A stretch of 64,000 nt of DNA from Numida meleagris. Lineage: Eukaryota; Chordata; Aves; Galliformes; Numididae. A program made the translations under genes and the position numbers. The DNA lies in contig NC_034438.1 of assembly GCF_002078875.1 (NCBI RefSeq), positions 71,345,405 through 71,409,404 of the forward strand, in the 5' to 3' direction. Position 1 is the stretch's first letter. The number at the start of each line of letters is the position of its first letter. Below are positions 49,301 to 63,049 of this stretch, in pieces. The notes below the pieces were generated by a model. It saw nothing but the letters and a program-made list of their open reading frames with translations. It made no database searches and had not been told where the DNA came from.

Positions 49301-52300
49301 GTCAGCATGAGGATTCAGCAGTTCCTGGCATTTCAGCCATTGTAAGGGTATGAGAGAGGTGACCATAACAGACTGATCTTTGCCTCTTGATCCCTAGACG
49401 TACAGGATCAGGGCTACCAAAGTTTGTATTCCCACTCCTCAATATGGAACAGTGTCCAGTGACACTTCTGGATAGTGTTACACAGAGCTTCCAAGTCTTT
49501 TTTGTTGTTGTTACCCAGTAGACTACAGGCTTTTGTCCCTTTCTACTGGGAAATCTGTCTTAGAGCTTTTTCTGGCTCCAGGATCAGGGCATATGGGATT
49601 TCTTCTCACAAAGTGATTTGTGCAAGTTAAGAGCTAGCCCTGGCACCAACATGTCTAAACAGTCTTTATTCTCCTTGACTTTTCTCATCATTTAGATTAT
49701 GCAAATTCAGGTTCCACAGGCTTTCTTTAGAGCCACAAATTTATGCAAATATTTTTCTCTTTTCTGGGAGCTAGTTGCTTGGTTTTAGTGTCCGTGTTTC
49801 TCAGATCTTCCATTCATCTTTTGCAACTCATTCTGAGAACTTCTTGGAGCTGCCTTGTAATCATTAACTGTATTGCTACGTCCACTACACAAATACCATT
49901 ATTGGCAGAAGCAAATCCAAATGCTAATCCAACCTGCGACCTTAAGATGTCAGTACTGTTTTTGAAGAGTTTCTAAACACTTCAGAGCTGACATTCTTTC
50001 ATTTATTTAATTAATTAATTGGGTGGGGGTGGCTGGTGTTGAGTTTCTTTTGGAAAGTCTCCCATGTATTATTTTTGCGGGATGAGAGTGTAGCATTTGA
50101 GCATTTTTTCAACATAGTTTAAACAAAGGTTCTGCCTTATAGTTGAGAAAGAGCATAGAACACTTAGTAAGCACAAACACTAACATAGTTTTCTGCATAG
50201 ACCTTATTTTGCTGTAGAAAAGTTGACTCAGTGATTTCACTGTTTAAGACGTCAGCATGGGAAAGCCTATGAAACGGGTCTAAATATTTTTCCCGGTTCA
50301 TGTTTTGAGCTCCATTAGGGATTGTATTATCCTCAGGAGCTCACTGTTCATGCAGAGACAATATAACAGTAGCAGTTATACTGTGGAGGGAGCAAGCCTC
50401 AGTGGAGATTTTGGTAAGCCCTATTATTATTTTACTAGAGGCAAGAAAGTGCTTGCAGTATTTTCTGTAATTGGGTGCTTTCTTACTCATGTATGTCAGC
50501 CCTGAATAGTCTTGAATTATGGAGTTTTCTGCTGGTTTTTTTGCTTCTTTTTCATGTAATATATTAGGAGATTTTTCAAAGGCACTTGTAGAAATTGTAC
50601 TCGGAAATTTCCAATAAGTTTTTGTAAGTGAATATGGCCAGCAGGGACAGATCCCCTATTTATCTTCTACTGGACTCACTGTTCCAGTGGGGGGCAAAAC
50701 TAAGGGAGGAATAACTGGATCATCCACATTTGCCACAAAATAGTTAAATCTCACCTTCTACAAAGCAGAGGCTCTGGAGGAATTCTGCCAGAGATGCCCT
50801 AGCGACCATTTGCCATCAGTATGACATAAGTTGCAGTGCGGGTGAGTACTCACAGTTTCTTGTATCATGAGGAACTAAGGAAATGTTGAGTACTGCTAGC
50901 TGCTAGGAAAATCAATGAGATCTATGTTGCATACCTCGTAATGTGCTCTAGCAAAGCTAATCCTTTTGAGAAAGTCAGATCCACCCTCATTTAAAATGGA
51001 CACCTATGATTAATACCCTTTTCTGAACACTTTGATTTCATCGTGACCTATCTCTCCCCATCTGTTAGATGAGGAAAATAACAAAACTTAATGGAGATTA
51101 TAAGGATAAAGCCAGGGCTTGCAGAGCTCTTGGATAATGTAGTGAGGAGAATTATAGAAAAATCCATGAGGAAACTAATGATTCTGCACTGAGCACAAGG
51201 ACTGAGCAGCATATAATCAAAAGCAAGGATGATGACTAACTACTAATTCAGGGATTGCAGTCCATCCTGTGAACTGAAGAAGACAGAGTGTTACAGCCAA
51301 GAAGATGCTGTTGGATTACACTGTAAGAAAATATGTAAAGGCAGAGGGATATTCCTTCTATAGTGTTAAAATCTTACTGTGGCTGGTAAAAAAAGCCTTG
51401 CTTCAGATCTCAAGAAGCTGTGACATCAGGAGTGGGGAATCCAGTCTGGAATCCTAAATGAGCTTTTCCAAGTGTGATGGCAAACTATGGTGTCACTGGA
51501 AGGTCTACAAGTTTCTATTTCAAAGTGGGTGGAAAATAGTGCAGAAACCTTGACCTCACAGAGAAATTTCAAAACTTTGTCATTGCCTTTTGGTGTCTGG
51601 ACAGGCCATGCATGTAAATATGACTTAATCACTGTAAATGGACCATGAACTTGAAGTAAATTCAGTATTTGGAATTGATTGTACCACTTTGAGTTTCACT
51701 CAGTAAAAAGATTAAAAGCTTATGGGTAAGGAAAAATGTAGCCCTTATTTCTTGTGAGATTCATCTTCAACTATCAGTCATGGTTTTCAAATGAAAGCAT
51801 ATATAAATGGTATGATTATACACGACTTAAAATAAACAGGTTTTGAAACAGTAGTAAGAGGAGGCAAACAAGAAAGAGCCGTGCCTTTATCAGTTCTACC
51901 TCCTGACATCAGCAAAGGTCAACAGACTTGCCTTTCTGTGTATCAGCAACAAGAAAAGTCAAGCTGCAATTTTTGCTGGGATATGTGCAAAAAGTAATTT
52001 ATAGCCTCTACGGATGCATATTTTATCGCTTGCTGGGGGAGAAGCTGCCACAGCCCCACAGCACTAAGATGTGTAAAAGAATTCATTTAACAAGTACCAG
52101 AACGAAATAGAGCTAATTAAAACTCTGGTATAAACATCATGCTGCAAAGTTGAGTTAGAAGGAAGGATCAAGTAAAAGCTTTAATAGAAGTGAAATATTC
52201 CAAAAATACATTTGATTGTACTGAGGAATCAGGTGTGTTTCGTGTATAGAGGAAATAGCGTGGTGTTTGGAGACAGCATAGACTCATCGAGTTCAGGGCA

Positions 52301-52440
52301 GAAGAGCAGGCTTTGCCTTGTACTCAGGGTACTGATCATGTATTGGAACAGAGTTTGCCAGTCATCATCTTGTGCTGACATTCACTTCAGCTTTTTGCTG
52401 CCTTTTCTTCAGTTTGCTTTGTCTGTTACAGGAACTGGGA
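46400..52440. other. Unique DNA, no gene recognised
   Basis: About 6 kb with no recognised transposon or exon. An A-run lies at about 48512-48522. A TTAAT-repeat patch at about 50006-50018 is followed by G-rich TGGGTGGGGGTGGCTGG. Frames such as 47560-47766 (-), 48279-48533 (-) and 49024-49221 (-) are under 85 codons and featureless. Confidence 0.5.
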
Positions 52441-52806
52441 TTGTTTAGTGTGGAGGAGGCTCAGGGGAGACCTTAATCACTCTCTACAACTCCTCGAGAG
52501 GAGGTTGTGGTGAGGTGGGCTTTGGCCTCTTCTCCCACGTAGCTAGCAATAGGACTAGAGGGAAAAGCCTCAGGTCGAGCCAGGTTCAGATTGGAAAAAT
52601 TTCTTTGCTGAAAAGGTGGTCAGGCACTGGAATGGGCTGCGCAGGGAGGTGGTGGAGTCACCATCCCTGGAGGTGTTCAAGAAACGTTTAGATGTTGTAC
52701 TGGGAGACATGGGCTAGTGAGAAATATTGATGGTGGGTGGACGGTTGGACTGGGTCATCTTGGAGGTCTTCTCCAACCTTGGTGGTTCTATGATTCTTTG
52801 ATTCTG
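52441..52806 (+). mobile_element. CR1 LINE 3' end
   Basis: Plus-strand, 5' truncated CR1 starting at the GGAGGAGGCTCAGGGGAGAC segment. It retains the ORF2 C-terminus (codons for [16 protein letters not shown]), the 3' UTR, CTTCTCCAACCTTGGTGG and an octamer tail (TTCTATGATTCTTTGATTCT). It has small deletions and frame breaks relative to the 23.0-kb copy. The GGTGG before the tail marks a different subfamily end from the AGCTA copies. Confidence 0.96.
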
Positions 52807-53650
52807 TATATAGGGAACTGCTCCCTGATCAATCTCCAGTTGCATTCATACTGCATTACTTCTCATGCAGGAAGAGATATAAAAATATCCCTTTCTCCAG
52901 GGAGGAAGGAAAGGCAGATGATCACAGGGGATAGAGATTCAATTTTTTTTTCAAGACTCATGCTACAAATACTGCCGTTTACTTCACCAAGTCATGATGC
53001 CACAAACCTTTCATCTTTCTAAATCTATTATTTCAAAATCTATAACCACTGATGTTTTCCTGAGGCTGAAATTTGTCCTCTGAAGGTGAGCTTAAAGTGT
53101 AGTCCTTTTAATATATTCATACAATGTCTACCTGAAGTAGAACGAGAAGAACAACAGGAAGGAACAAAGTGTAAGGGTGTCCACATTCCCTTTCTATACA
53201 TACATACAAAATTGACTGAATGGAACAAACTAACATTATCAAAAAGAAAGCTGATAGAAAAAAAATTTTGTTCCATACAACCCGAAGAAAAACTTGTTTC
53301 TGATCTCAAACTTGGGAATCAGTTCAGGTCTGAACATTTTAGCAAATATTATTGTCATTAAGGCATAAGCTGGAAAGGACAAATCGTTCATCTGTTATGT
53401 CCAAATAATACTGAGGAGAGCTTCACAAATATATAGAAGAGACAAAACACCCCAAGGTTTCAGTATGCAGATGAACTATTCTCTCATGAGTTGAATGTCA
53501 GTCATTCTGGTCTAATTTAAAGCCATTTTAGACTAAATTTTTTTTGCTTTAAAGTGCTTTTCTGCTCAGATAACTCAAAACCAGTTGTATATTTTTAATA
53601 TTTGCAGTCACTTGTTCCCAAATGGAAGTGAATTACTTTTCCCCATTTAG

Positions 53651-53653
53651 AAA

Positions 53654-53692
<39 letters not shown>

Positions 53693-53711
53693 AATAAAAT
53701 AATAAATAAAA
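53651..53711. repeat. (AAAT)n microsatellite
   Basis: Ten or more tetranucleotide units in a row, followed by AAAAT/AATAA variants at the 3' edge. Likely length-polymorphic. Confidence 0.97.
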
Positions 53712-56560
53712 TTGAATGGGTTCCTTCACTTATAAAAACAGCCACTGTTCATGCTTTTCATTGTACTCCACGTATACATATTAGGTATGGAACTATTGGA
53801 GATTCCTTGAAAAGAGTCAAGGCCTTAAAAGGCCATTTCTGACACTGTTGATCCTAACAAATTCATAAAAATCAGTGCATTTGACAGTTAGCATGTTTCT
53901 ATATGTTCCTGGCAATATTCTCCTCCTAAATTCTTAGTTATCACTACTATATCTTATGCCAATGGTCATCAAATGTTATTTCTGGTTTTTGAGGCATAAG
54001 GAATGCTCAGCAAGAGAATCCTGAGCTTTGAAATAAGTTGACCTACAAGCTTTTAAGTTATTAATTTGTGAAACTCATATTTTCTCATTTAGCATTCCTT
54101 TTTTTTTTAAGCAGTTTCTTTTGCTGACACTTCTTCGCTGTCATTTAACATAAGATTAAAACACATTTGTTTTCTTGCCTGTAATCCAAATATTTATATC
54201 TATTTGGAACCTGCTTTTAGAAATACTGATCTCCAAATGGATGCTCAAGACACAGTTGACAGAAAATGCCAAGAGGGTTTCTTTCATTTCTTTCTTCTGG
54301 ATTCCTCCTTCAGAGGTCAAACCTTCATTAGTACCAAAGACAGAGAGAATTGGCTCTTTTGCATAATATTTGCAAAGAAGCCCTGTGTTTATACCTGACT
54401 TCAAAGGGTGCCTCTACCTCTCTCAAAAGGATTCTGCCTAGCTCCTTACCAGGATGGAGCATTTTCTCCTTTGGATAAATATGTTTGCACAGAAAAGGGG
54501 GGTGCACCATTAGCCTCTCCTGCAAAATAAAAAACTGGAATTCTGAGAGCGCAGATTATGCCTTTTCCCTGCCTAGCCACACAGATACAGCCATTGAGAT
54601 CAGCTTCACTGTTCAGAAGCAGGACTAGGGCAGGAACGTGCAGGAAACAAAAACCACTCCAAGCCTATACTCCAAATCATGGCAACCTGAGCAACCTTTT
54701 GTTTAGCTTGAGCCTAACGTGCATGCATTGCTACACAATATGACACTGTCTACCTGAGTCAAAGCATTGCATTAGAGTTCCCTTATTGAACTCGGTGTAA
54801 AGGAATTAAACAGTTAGAAGGTTTATTTGATACTGTGTTAGTTTATTATACTGGAAATGAAAATGTTATATTCTCAACTTTATAAACATTTTAGGGAACC
54901 ATCTATCGTGTGCAAGATGGCAAATTGTTTGGCTCAGCATGTGGAGGCAACGAGTTTATCTCGGAATCACTGATTGAATTGGTGGTTTGGGACTGATTAG
55001 TCTGAGCAATCCGTTTGCAGATTTGAATGAAATAAGTGATTTGTGACTTAGGGAGAGGGAGCAACATCAATAATGCAATTCCCTACAGCAAAAATAAGTT
55101 AATACAGAGGCAGAGAACTTATCCTAGACTTGCTTTATCAGGCGGTACAATGGATAAAAAACAATGCTAATAAAGTCTAGGTGACTGTATTTCAAAATAA
55201 ACTCCAAATAACAATTCAGGGATGTGACATAATATTAATGTGAGATTTCTTGCTCAAGTGAAGATAACATACAAGTCTTCTTATATTCCCATCAAAAAAT
55301 GTCATTTTATGGTGTGTGGCAAAACTCACTTACCTGTGTTATTAATGAATTAGAACATCCTTGACAATGGGATTAAAATGTGAAAAAGGTAGTGATAAGA
55401 AAGAAGACGTTAATTAATGGTATGTCTTCCTTGGAATATATTACTTTTCTGCATCAGCATTATAAATAATTAAGTAACCTCTTAAGGCAATCATCCAGAG
55501 AATGTTTGTAACAGCAGTAACTTTAAAAAAAAATCTGAATAAATGGGAATAGTAACTGGAGTGGGAACGTGCAACTGTTAGCCAAAGGTCAATAAAGCTA
55601 AATACTGTACAGGGTTCAGTCCTTCTGCTCTGCTTTATCAAAATTCATATCATTATTCTGCAGTGACTGGTGTTGCTAGGAGATTAAAGGATATTTGACC
55701 TCCTCGTCCTTCCAGCATTCAATTTTTTATTTAAAATGCCAAAATATCTTTGGCTATTAAATAAAATTGCCCTGGAAAGGTTATTAGTTGAGTTAAATCT
55801 TGCTCACTTCCATGGCTTGCTCATCAGTCATTTCCTACACATTAACATATTGTGTGTAACTATGCTTTCCAGACGTCAAATGGTTAAATTATATTTACAC
55901 ATAAAATGTCACCACTGATGCCCAATCAGCAGGGACTGTGATTCTGAATTATAGAATTGGGCACTATGCACAAAGAGCAAAAATAGCTTTCAGAGATGAA
56001 ATGACTTCAGAAATGTTTAGATAAAGGATGTGTGCGTTTGTGTCATCTGCGGACACGAAGCCTAAGCAGCTGGTTTGCTACTCATCATCCCCACTGTTCA
56101 TAGTAACCTTCCTATTTAGTCAATTTTCCATGAGTGTAACAGACAAAAGAGGTCTTAAGGATATGAAGTTCTGATATATTTAACACATTTGACATCTCAG
56201 TTATGACTCTAATACTGCCCTCACAAGTTTTAGTAAGGAAGGCATGGAGAACTGCCATATCCATCTTGTCTGACAACTGCCTGCTGGCTGTGATGACTGC
56301 TTGGTTCTAGCCCAACCAGTGCTGCCCCTCCAATGTGCCAAGGAAGAGGAAGGAAAGGCCATGTGAAGGGAGGCATGGCTGCTTTGATGGGTGTCAGAGA
56401 TGCTCAGGTTACTGCAGTGAACATCCCATATGAATGGCCCGTGGTAAAACTGGGGTTGGAATGAGCGGAAGAAGGGTGATATGGAAGCACCTCTTTACCA
56501 CTTCTGTAGTTAATAGCAGTTTTGCTCTGTCATACTCTTGTTTTATGTATTGGAGAGGAG

Positions 56561-56574
56561 ATATATATATATAT
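56561..56574. repeat. Short (AT)n repeat
   Basis: Seven AT dinucleotide units flanked by GGAG and CACATT. Confidence 0.9.
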
Positions 56575-59500
56575 CACATTTTATATAGAGATAAGCTATT
56601 TCCATGTGGAAAAATTAATTGAATTTGTGAGTTAAGGAGATGGGGAATGGAAAACAAAGAGAGGCTATCAGAAGGCTTTCTAGTTGTTACGGGCAGAAAA
56701 GTGTATGGCCACACACATGGGAAGGAATTGAGAGTGGAGCACCTTGGCACAACAGTCCAGCAGATTAATCAGCTCCCTTGTCAGTGCCAGCATAATGAAT
56801 GGGAAGCACAGGAGGGCAGGGCAGGTGAGAATGCAAAGAAAATAGATTGTACAATACGAAAAACTGAAGATGCTGTTGTGGAGAGGCTGCAGTGGAGACT
56901 TTCTTCTCTTGATGAGGTCTCAAATCTCCTCCACTGGAGCACAATGGAGTGATTCGCCTCCAAGAACTGTCATAGGAAATCTGATAATCCTATTGCAGAT
57001 AAACCTCAACTGCTGATACTGCTGTTCCCACTCTCACTTGGGCACCATCCAGTAAAATGACACATGCTGAAGAAAAGCTCAGCAGTAGTTGTTTGCCAGC
57101 TCAAGAAACCAGAGACTCTTGGGCATTACAAAGGGATTACTTTACCTTTCTGCGTCATCTCCTACAGAATCAAAAGTTGTGATTTGAAAAGACCAAAGAC
57201 TGCTTCAGCACAATGAAGAGATGAAGTGCTGTTGGTTGCTGCACTATAGCTGCATGTTTCACCTACAGAAGATAGGTGTGCAAATGATGTGGATGACTTA
57301 GGCAAAGGTTTTACATGAAAACAAAGGGGAAACAATAGGTAGGTGGCATTTTGGTCTAATCGTTTACAAAATCTTTAACTTGGCAATTAGTTTCTTCGTT
57401 GATTAACTTACTGGAATTATTCACCTTCTTAAAGATAAGCATATATGGCTGTGAGCTTTGCTGAATGAGGTGTATTTAAGCAGTTCAGTGCATTCTCATT
57501 TACCCTGCTTTTGCTGATTAAAATGATTGGTCACTTGAGTGAAAAATAGCTTTGCCAAGTGGAGAAATAAACTGGAGCAAGGTGAGAGTAAAAGCCTGTG
57601 AAGTTTATTTTCGTGTGGCAGTCAGTTAGTTTGCTCAGTATCTCTCAGAACACCATATGACAAACCTTGACAAAAATAATTGCAGGATAACTGTTTGCGA
57701 AAGTGTTTTATCTGTGAATTTTTTTCTGCAGTATGTCCCCTATGTCTCAGGTATCGTTGTCTTGAGAATATGTCAAAGAAAATCTAATAAAGAGTTAGGA
57801 AGCCCTTGTATCCTATTCATCCTGTCTTTCTGTTTTATTTCTTTCCAGTGTTTCTATGGATTGTTTTGGGAAGGAGGGAAGGGTTGTTATTGTCTGCTGT
57901 ACTGGGATTCCTGAATACTAGCTCCTTTTCAGCCACTCCAGGAAGTCATGCTGAGTGAATTACTATAAAATGTGAAATTGGTGTGACAAGTATATTTTAC
58001 ACTCTCCTTAAATCAGATGGATCAGTGCAAATTAAAATTTGCAATAACCTGCTCAAAACAGCATACAACTAATATCTGAATGTTTAAGCTGATTGCAGTA
58101 TGAAAAATACAGGAATTTTACCTATTTGAACAATGCACAAATACAGCAAAAGAATTTTTTGTCGTTATCAAAAATCAGGGACTTTCAGACACCCTGTTAG
58201 AATGATGATGAGCCCTTGAAGAATGCTACATAATATACGACATATTAGTTAGGTTTCAAAACCACTCAAGACCAATGACTAAAAGGGGAGGAAGGAGAGA
58301 TATCCAATAAATTTTTTTCCTAAGAGCATGCAAGGCACTGTGACCTAGCAGTATGAGCATAAGGAATGGGGAATTTACTTTTATTGTGTCACTCATTAGT
58401 TACACACACTCGAGTAGGTGGTTTCCCTTAGTTTCCCATGTGATGTTGGGCAATTGAGATCTCTTGTCAGCCTGTCAGTGACTACAAACTGTAGGCTCCT
58501 GTTGTTCTTCTTCCTGTCCTATGTTGCTTATTACTGTGGTCTATCCAGTCTGTGAATCTTGCAATACGCTTTTTTGGCACTCCAAAAACTATTGTTTTTG
58601 AGGTTAACCACCCAAATGGCATTGATGATAGTCTGCATGCAACCTTTCATCCAGCTGTGACCTTTTCCAAAGTTGTCGTCTCCTTTGCTGGTAGACCTGA
58701 CCACTTCCATGTCAGAAATTAGCACGGAAAAGGCAGAACAGAAAAGCTGGCAATAGCAGCACTGCCTCCTTCCTGACGGGTCCTCTAGGTGACCATCAGG
58801 TATTCCTGGACATCCCTCTGTGCAGAATCAGTGTTTTGTTCAGCTTTTTGTCTCCACTGGCTGTACCTCCATGCCTCACAGTACCCCTATGAAGTGAGGT
58901 CTGGCATGAGTGCAGAAGACCTCAGCTCTGTTTTGAGCTGCTATGGCTGACCACAGAAGCACTTGGGACTGTGGGATTTCAGTAGAGCATACACTGCACA
59001 ATGTGGGAATCTGCTGTATCAGACAGTTTCTCTTCGGGAAAAACCTGTTAGGCAGCATTTGTTCTTTATCAGCCTCAAGTTCAAGGCATGCCCCGGGATG
59101 CTGAGGAAGGGTGCTCCAGCCATCATTGTGTCATCAAATTTAGGAGAAAGGGGCATTTGTAAAAATGTTTAGTAAAATTCCCCTTTATGAAAATGCAGGT
59201 TGCATGTTGCATGCTACACAGTGAAATTTCACACTCGTGTGCAAAAAATAATGATAAGAAAGCAACCATGGAAAATGATTGAAACAACAATTTCTAAATC
59301 TACCTTTGTGTTTTTATATTGCAGGAGACAACTACAGCACACTACACGGTTCAGAGATGCCAGGGCACCCTCTATTTCAAATGTCATGTTTGAATGCCTC
59401 CTAATTGTTGGTTTAGTTGTCATAAACTATGGAGAATGTTGACTGAAGGTCTCATGGCAAAGGAGGATAGGGGCATTGTGTCTTAAGTTGCCTAGGGCAT

Positions 59501-59792
59501 AGGGAACAAAGACTTCCTTGTTTCAAGCAGCGTAAACTCATCAAGACCACATTGTTTCAAGTTGGGCTTTTCTCTGGGATGAGAAATGCTTAGAATGAGT
59601 GAAAGCACAGAAAGGCGAATGATTTACAGCCCAGCGAGAAAAAAAAAATGCCTTAAATGCTGTAATAAACTGAGGAGAAAAACATCTTTCTTTGATAATT
59701 TTTCTTCGATGCTCGTCCATATGTCGTGATTGTTGTCATCACAGATTTGTAAGGAGACTGAATTTTTATCACTGCCTAGCTGGGTTTATTTT

Positions 59793-59815
59793 GGGGAAGT
59801 GGGGGTGGGTGGGGG
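59793..59815 (+). other. G-quadruplex-capable G-run cluster
   Basis: Four G-runs on the plus strand (4, 5, 3 and 5 G) separated by loops AAGT, T and T. This satisfies the usual four-tract rule with very short loops, which favours a stable quadruplex. No gene start was recognised beside it. Confidence 0.85.
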
Positions 59816-59875
59816 TGGAAGGTTTTGTTCTTCGGTTTTCTGTTGTGCTGGTTTTTATTTGTTGGGGTTCTTTTT

Positions 59876-59913
59876 TGGCGTTTTGTTGTGTTGTGTTGTG
59901 TTTTGTTTTACTT
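59876..59913. repeat. TTGTG/TTTTG simple repeat
   Basis: A G/T-rich low-complexity tract, with TTGTG repeated three times then TTTTG units. Confidence 0.85.
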
Positions 59914-60799
59914 TGTGAAAAGAAGAAAACAAAACTGACGGAACAGCATAGCATGACCTCTTGATCTGAATCCTGCAGTGGAAGAGAGAAAGTGTTTCAC
60001 GTTACTCATTCGTGACTCTTCCCGCTGTAATTATAAGTTAGTGCTACACATGGCTTAGTTTTCAAAATTAATAAATTTCAGCTCTGCTGAACGCTTGTTT
60101 CAAAATGTGCAAAATTCTAACCAGAAGGTTTAGCAACTTCAGCTGTAAATTTCCCAGAACACTGAGGGCTTTGTGGCATTTGCCACATGGGGCAGAGATG
60201 CAGCGTCCCTACTGATGCTTTGTTCTCTGGGCAGCGCTGTAGTCACATTGCTCACACTGCTCCCAGGTTCCAGCCCACATTTTCAGCCCTTTTAGTGCAC
60301 ATTCAGCATTTGTCCCAGGTATGCATCGCTCGTCCTCGCTGCAGCAGTTTTCAGGGATGGACTTTGGCACGGGATGTTTGACAGGAGACATCTGTCCTTA
60401 ACACTACAGTCAAAATGAAAGTCTTGCTTGTTGTGGGGGACAAATTATGTGCAATACCATCAGCAACAGCATTAAAGCAATTTGCCACAGTTGCTTGTGG
60501 AGGTCGACTAAAGCAAGAGTCCATTTATCTTCTGTCTGTGGAAACCATTTGCTTGCTTTGGAAGGGAATCTACAGATAACATGGCGAGATGCACCTTGCC
60601 TGTGTTGGGACTTACCAGAGGGTTCATTGCTGCACTGCATGTTTTTACAGGTGAAGTCCAATCCAGCCTTTAAGTTCAAACTTCTTTATCCAAAGCTTAT
60701 TGTGACTCAAGAAAATAAAATATTCCTCTGACTTTTTTGTGCAGCCCTTTCTGATAATGGCATGCATGTGTGAATGCATTGCTTAATGAATGATATGTT

Positions 60800-60920
60800 A
60801 TCATAGAATCATAGAATCATAGAATTAGCTAGGTTGGAAAAGACCTACAAGATCACCTAGTCCAACCATCTACCTACCACCAATAACCCCACTAAACCAT
60901 GTCTCTCAATGCTGCATCTA
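60800..60920 (-). mobile_element. CR1 LINE 3' end
   Basis: Minus-strand CR1. The plus strand starts with three octamer complements (ATCATAGA repeated), then ATTAGCTAGGTTGGAAAAGA and CCAACCATCTACCTACCACC, ending at about 60920 where an AT repeat begins. It has the AGCTA-type end also found in the 23.0-kb copy, so the two probably belong to the same subfamily. Confidence 0.95.
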
Positions 60921-60954
60921 TATATATAGCGTTATAATATATATATATATATTA
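60918..60954. repeat. (TA)n tract at CR1 truncation point
   Basis: Two TA blocks (about 60918-60928 and 60936-60953) separated by GCGTTA. It lies exactly at the 5' truncation end of the CR1. Confidence 0.93.
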
Positions 60955-63049
60955 TTTCCTTTCCCTGGGTATGAACTCCCTTTACAATATTTCTGCATTA
61001 AACTTGTAGAAGTTTTCAGGCATCATGAACCTTTCTTTCATTTTCTGCGCTGCTTCTCTTTGTTGGGTCACTTGTTGGCAACCTCTGTCACATAGCTCCA
61101 AACATAAAACATGTCAGAAATCTGAGCCTATGAGGAGGCACAGTGCTTATTCATTCCAACATTTTTGTTATAGATAGGGCACATGACACTATGGCCAGTG
61201 CAAATTAAGCACAGCTTCTTCCACAGGGTTTGCAGTGTTAAAGGAAAGGCTTTTTAGAGGAGTGCAGGGAAGAAAAGGGGCTAGTCCATAACATAGCTTA
61301 TGAAAGGTTTCATGAATGGGATTAATTTTTAAGGCTACTAAAGATGTCTAAACATATTGATCTGGCATCTGCTATAGATACTCCCTTCCCTGGATCTCAG
61401 AAGACACTAACTAAGCATTCTCACTGCGGCTAGTTTCTCTGTGGTAATACGTACTGCTGGGGGACAGCCAGTTGTTTGCTTTATTGCATTCCTGAATTGA
61501 TAGTGCTGAATGATCGAAAATATATTTTACTGAAGAGAGAAATTCACTTTGTAGAACTGATTCTGGGAACAGTGCAGCCCATGTTTACCTTCCCTTGGTA
61601 GTGTCACTGACCAGCTGCTCACTGAGAGCCCCCAATTGAGTAGAGAAGATGCACAGCTGATTTGCAGCATCCAGATACCTCCAAAGGACACCAAAGCAGT
61701 ACAAATTTGTCTTTTCTTCAGCTCTCCCAGCAGCTGGAAGAAAGACATTCTTTGAGGTGGCATGGGTGGCCAGCATCACCTGAGGATTTGATTTTGCAGG
61801 CAGAGTTCTCGGGGTTTGGATTTGTGGTTCCCACATGCTGTTCTGCCAGCTTGAAGTTGCTTCAACACAGCCAATATTCTGTATCTCTATTTGTGGCTTT
61901 TTGTACCTTTTCTGATGAAGATTGTGCTCACTATCAGACCAAGCTGATGAAAAGCCACCTTGGGTTACACCTTCTTCTTTTTATCTCATGTGTTCACGTG
62001 CAGGTCAGTCGCAGCCAACTCACCATATTTCCTCTGAAGTCATATTCATAAAAGAGTTTTGAGTTTTTTTCATCCTCCCCCCCCGCCCCCTCCCCAACCA
62101 CCACCTGTTTCTGCCTCTGAAAATAGGCTTATTGTGAACACTTCAAACTACAAATGAGAGCACAGGGAAAATGATTGTTTGATTTATTGTAGGGCCGCAG
62201 TGAGATTTCTTTCAAGCCCTGATAAACAGGCTTCTCAAAGATCTGAAAAATTATATCCAGGGCCAGGACCTCTGTTTACCCATTAGACTCTTAACCCACT
62301 TATGAAAGCCTGCACTTAAAAGAAAACAATTCCTTTCTGAGGTCATGGCCCTTCGTGGTGGGCTTAGTGTCCAGCACAAGGAATGGTCTGTGTGGTCAGT
62401 GTTGCAAGCCATGTGGTACTGGGTAGCTGCGGAAACTGTGAGACTGTGGGAGTAGTGTAGGAGTAGTTTGCGGCTGTATGGAAGAAATAATAGCTGATAG
62501 TTGATGTTGGCAGTACTGAGAGCTGTGAGTGGGAGCAGGGAATGAAAAAGGCAATTCTCTAAAGGATTCCCCTCCAAAGACGTCATCAGCAAAGTCTGCC
62601 AGAAGAAGAGTGTCAGGGACGACGAGACTACGTCAGTAACAGCAGCAAGCAGTAACATTAGGCCAGTAGTAGGCTGGGAATTTCAGTTGGGTGTTTTCTT
62701 CCAGATGCTGCAGAAGATGTGAGAACCAAGACCCACATGCTGTCCAGCCTGCACCACAGCACCAGGTGCCTCAGGAGGCTCCTGCTGCCAGGGACAATGT
62801 CCATCTCTCCATCCTTGGCCACATCTCATCGCATTGATCTCTGACACTTGTGAGGCCAGGAGAAGGACCAGCTGGTTAGAAGAGCCCAGCAGCTCGTCTG
62901 CGCCCAGTCACAACCTGTGTTGTAGGGAAAAAGGTGATAACCTTCAAGTGCTGCACTCCTCTTTCAAGCATTTTCACATGCTGATAAGGGAACTGGTCCT
63001 AAAATCCTGCACAGCAGGAGTGGCTTCAAACAGTTCTCCTTGTGTTAAT
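60955..63049. other. Unique DNA, less AT-rich, no gene recognised
   Basis: Overlapping frames occur on both strands at 61527-62051 (129 codons plus at 61662; 83 minus) and a 135-codon minus frame lies at 62251-62658. None shows a domain I recognise. Their density reflects a lower AT content than the rest of the window. A C-run cluster is at 62074-62095. Confidence 0.5.
62074..62095 (-). other. C-run cluster (minus-strand quadruplex candidate)
   Basis: The plus strand has C-runs of 8, 5 and 4 separated by single bases, after a shorter CCT. The 8-base run can act as two tracts, so the minus strand meets the four-tract rule for a G-quadruplex. Confidence 0.75.

Larger units (their letters stand above)
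52807..60799. other. Unique DNA with simple repeats, no gene recognised
   Basis: About 8 kb. It contains an (AAAT)n microsatellite (53651-53711), a short (TA)n (56561-56574), a G-run cluster (59793-59815) and a TTGTG tract (59876-59913). Frames at 52717-53022, 53086-53361 and 56647-56952 (+) and 54156-54404 (-) are unassigned. The stretch 54890-55210 is repeat-free and has a mixed composition, but nothing specific can be claimed. Confidence 0.5.
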
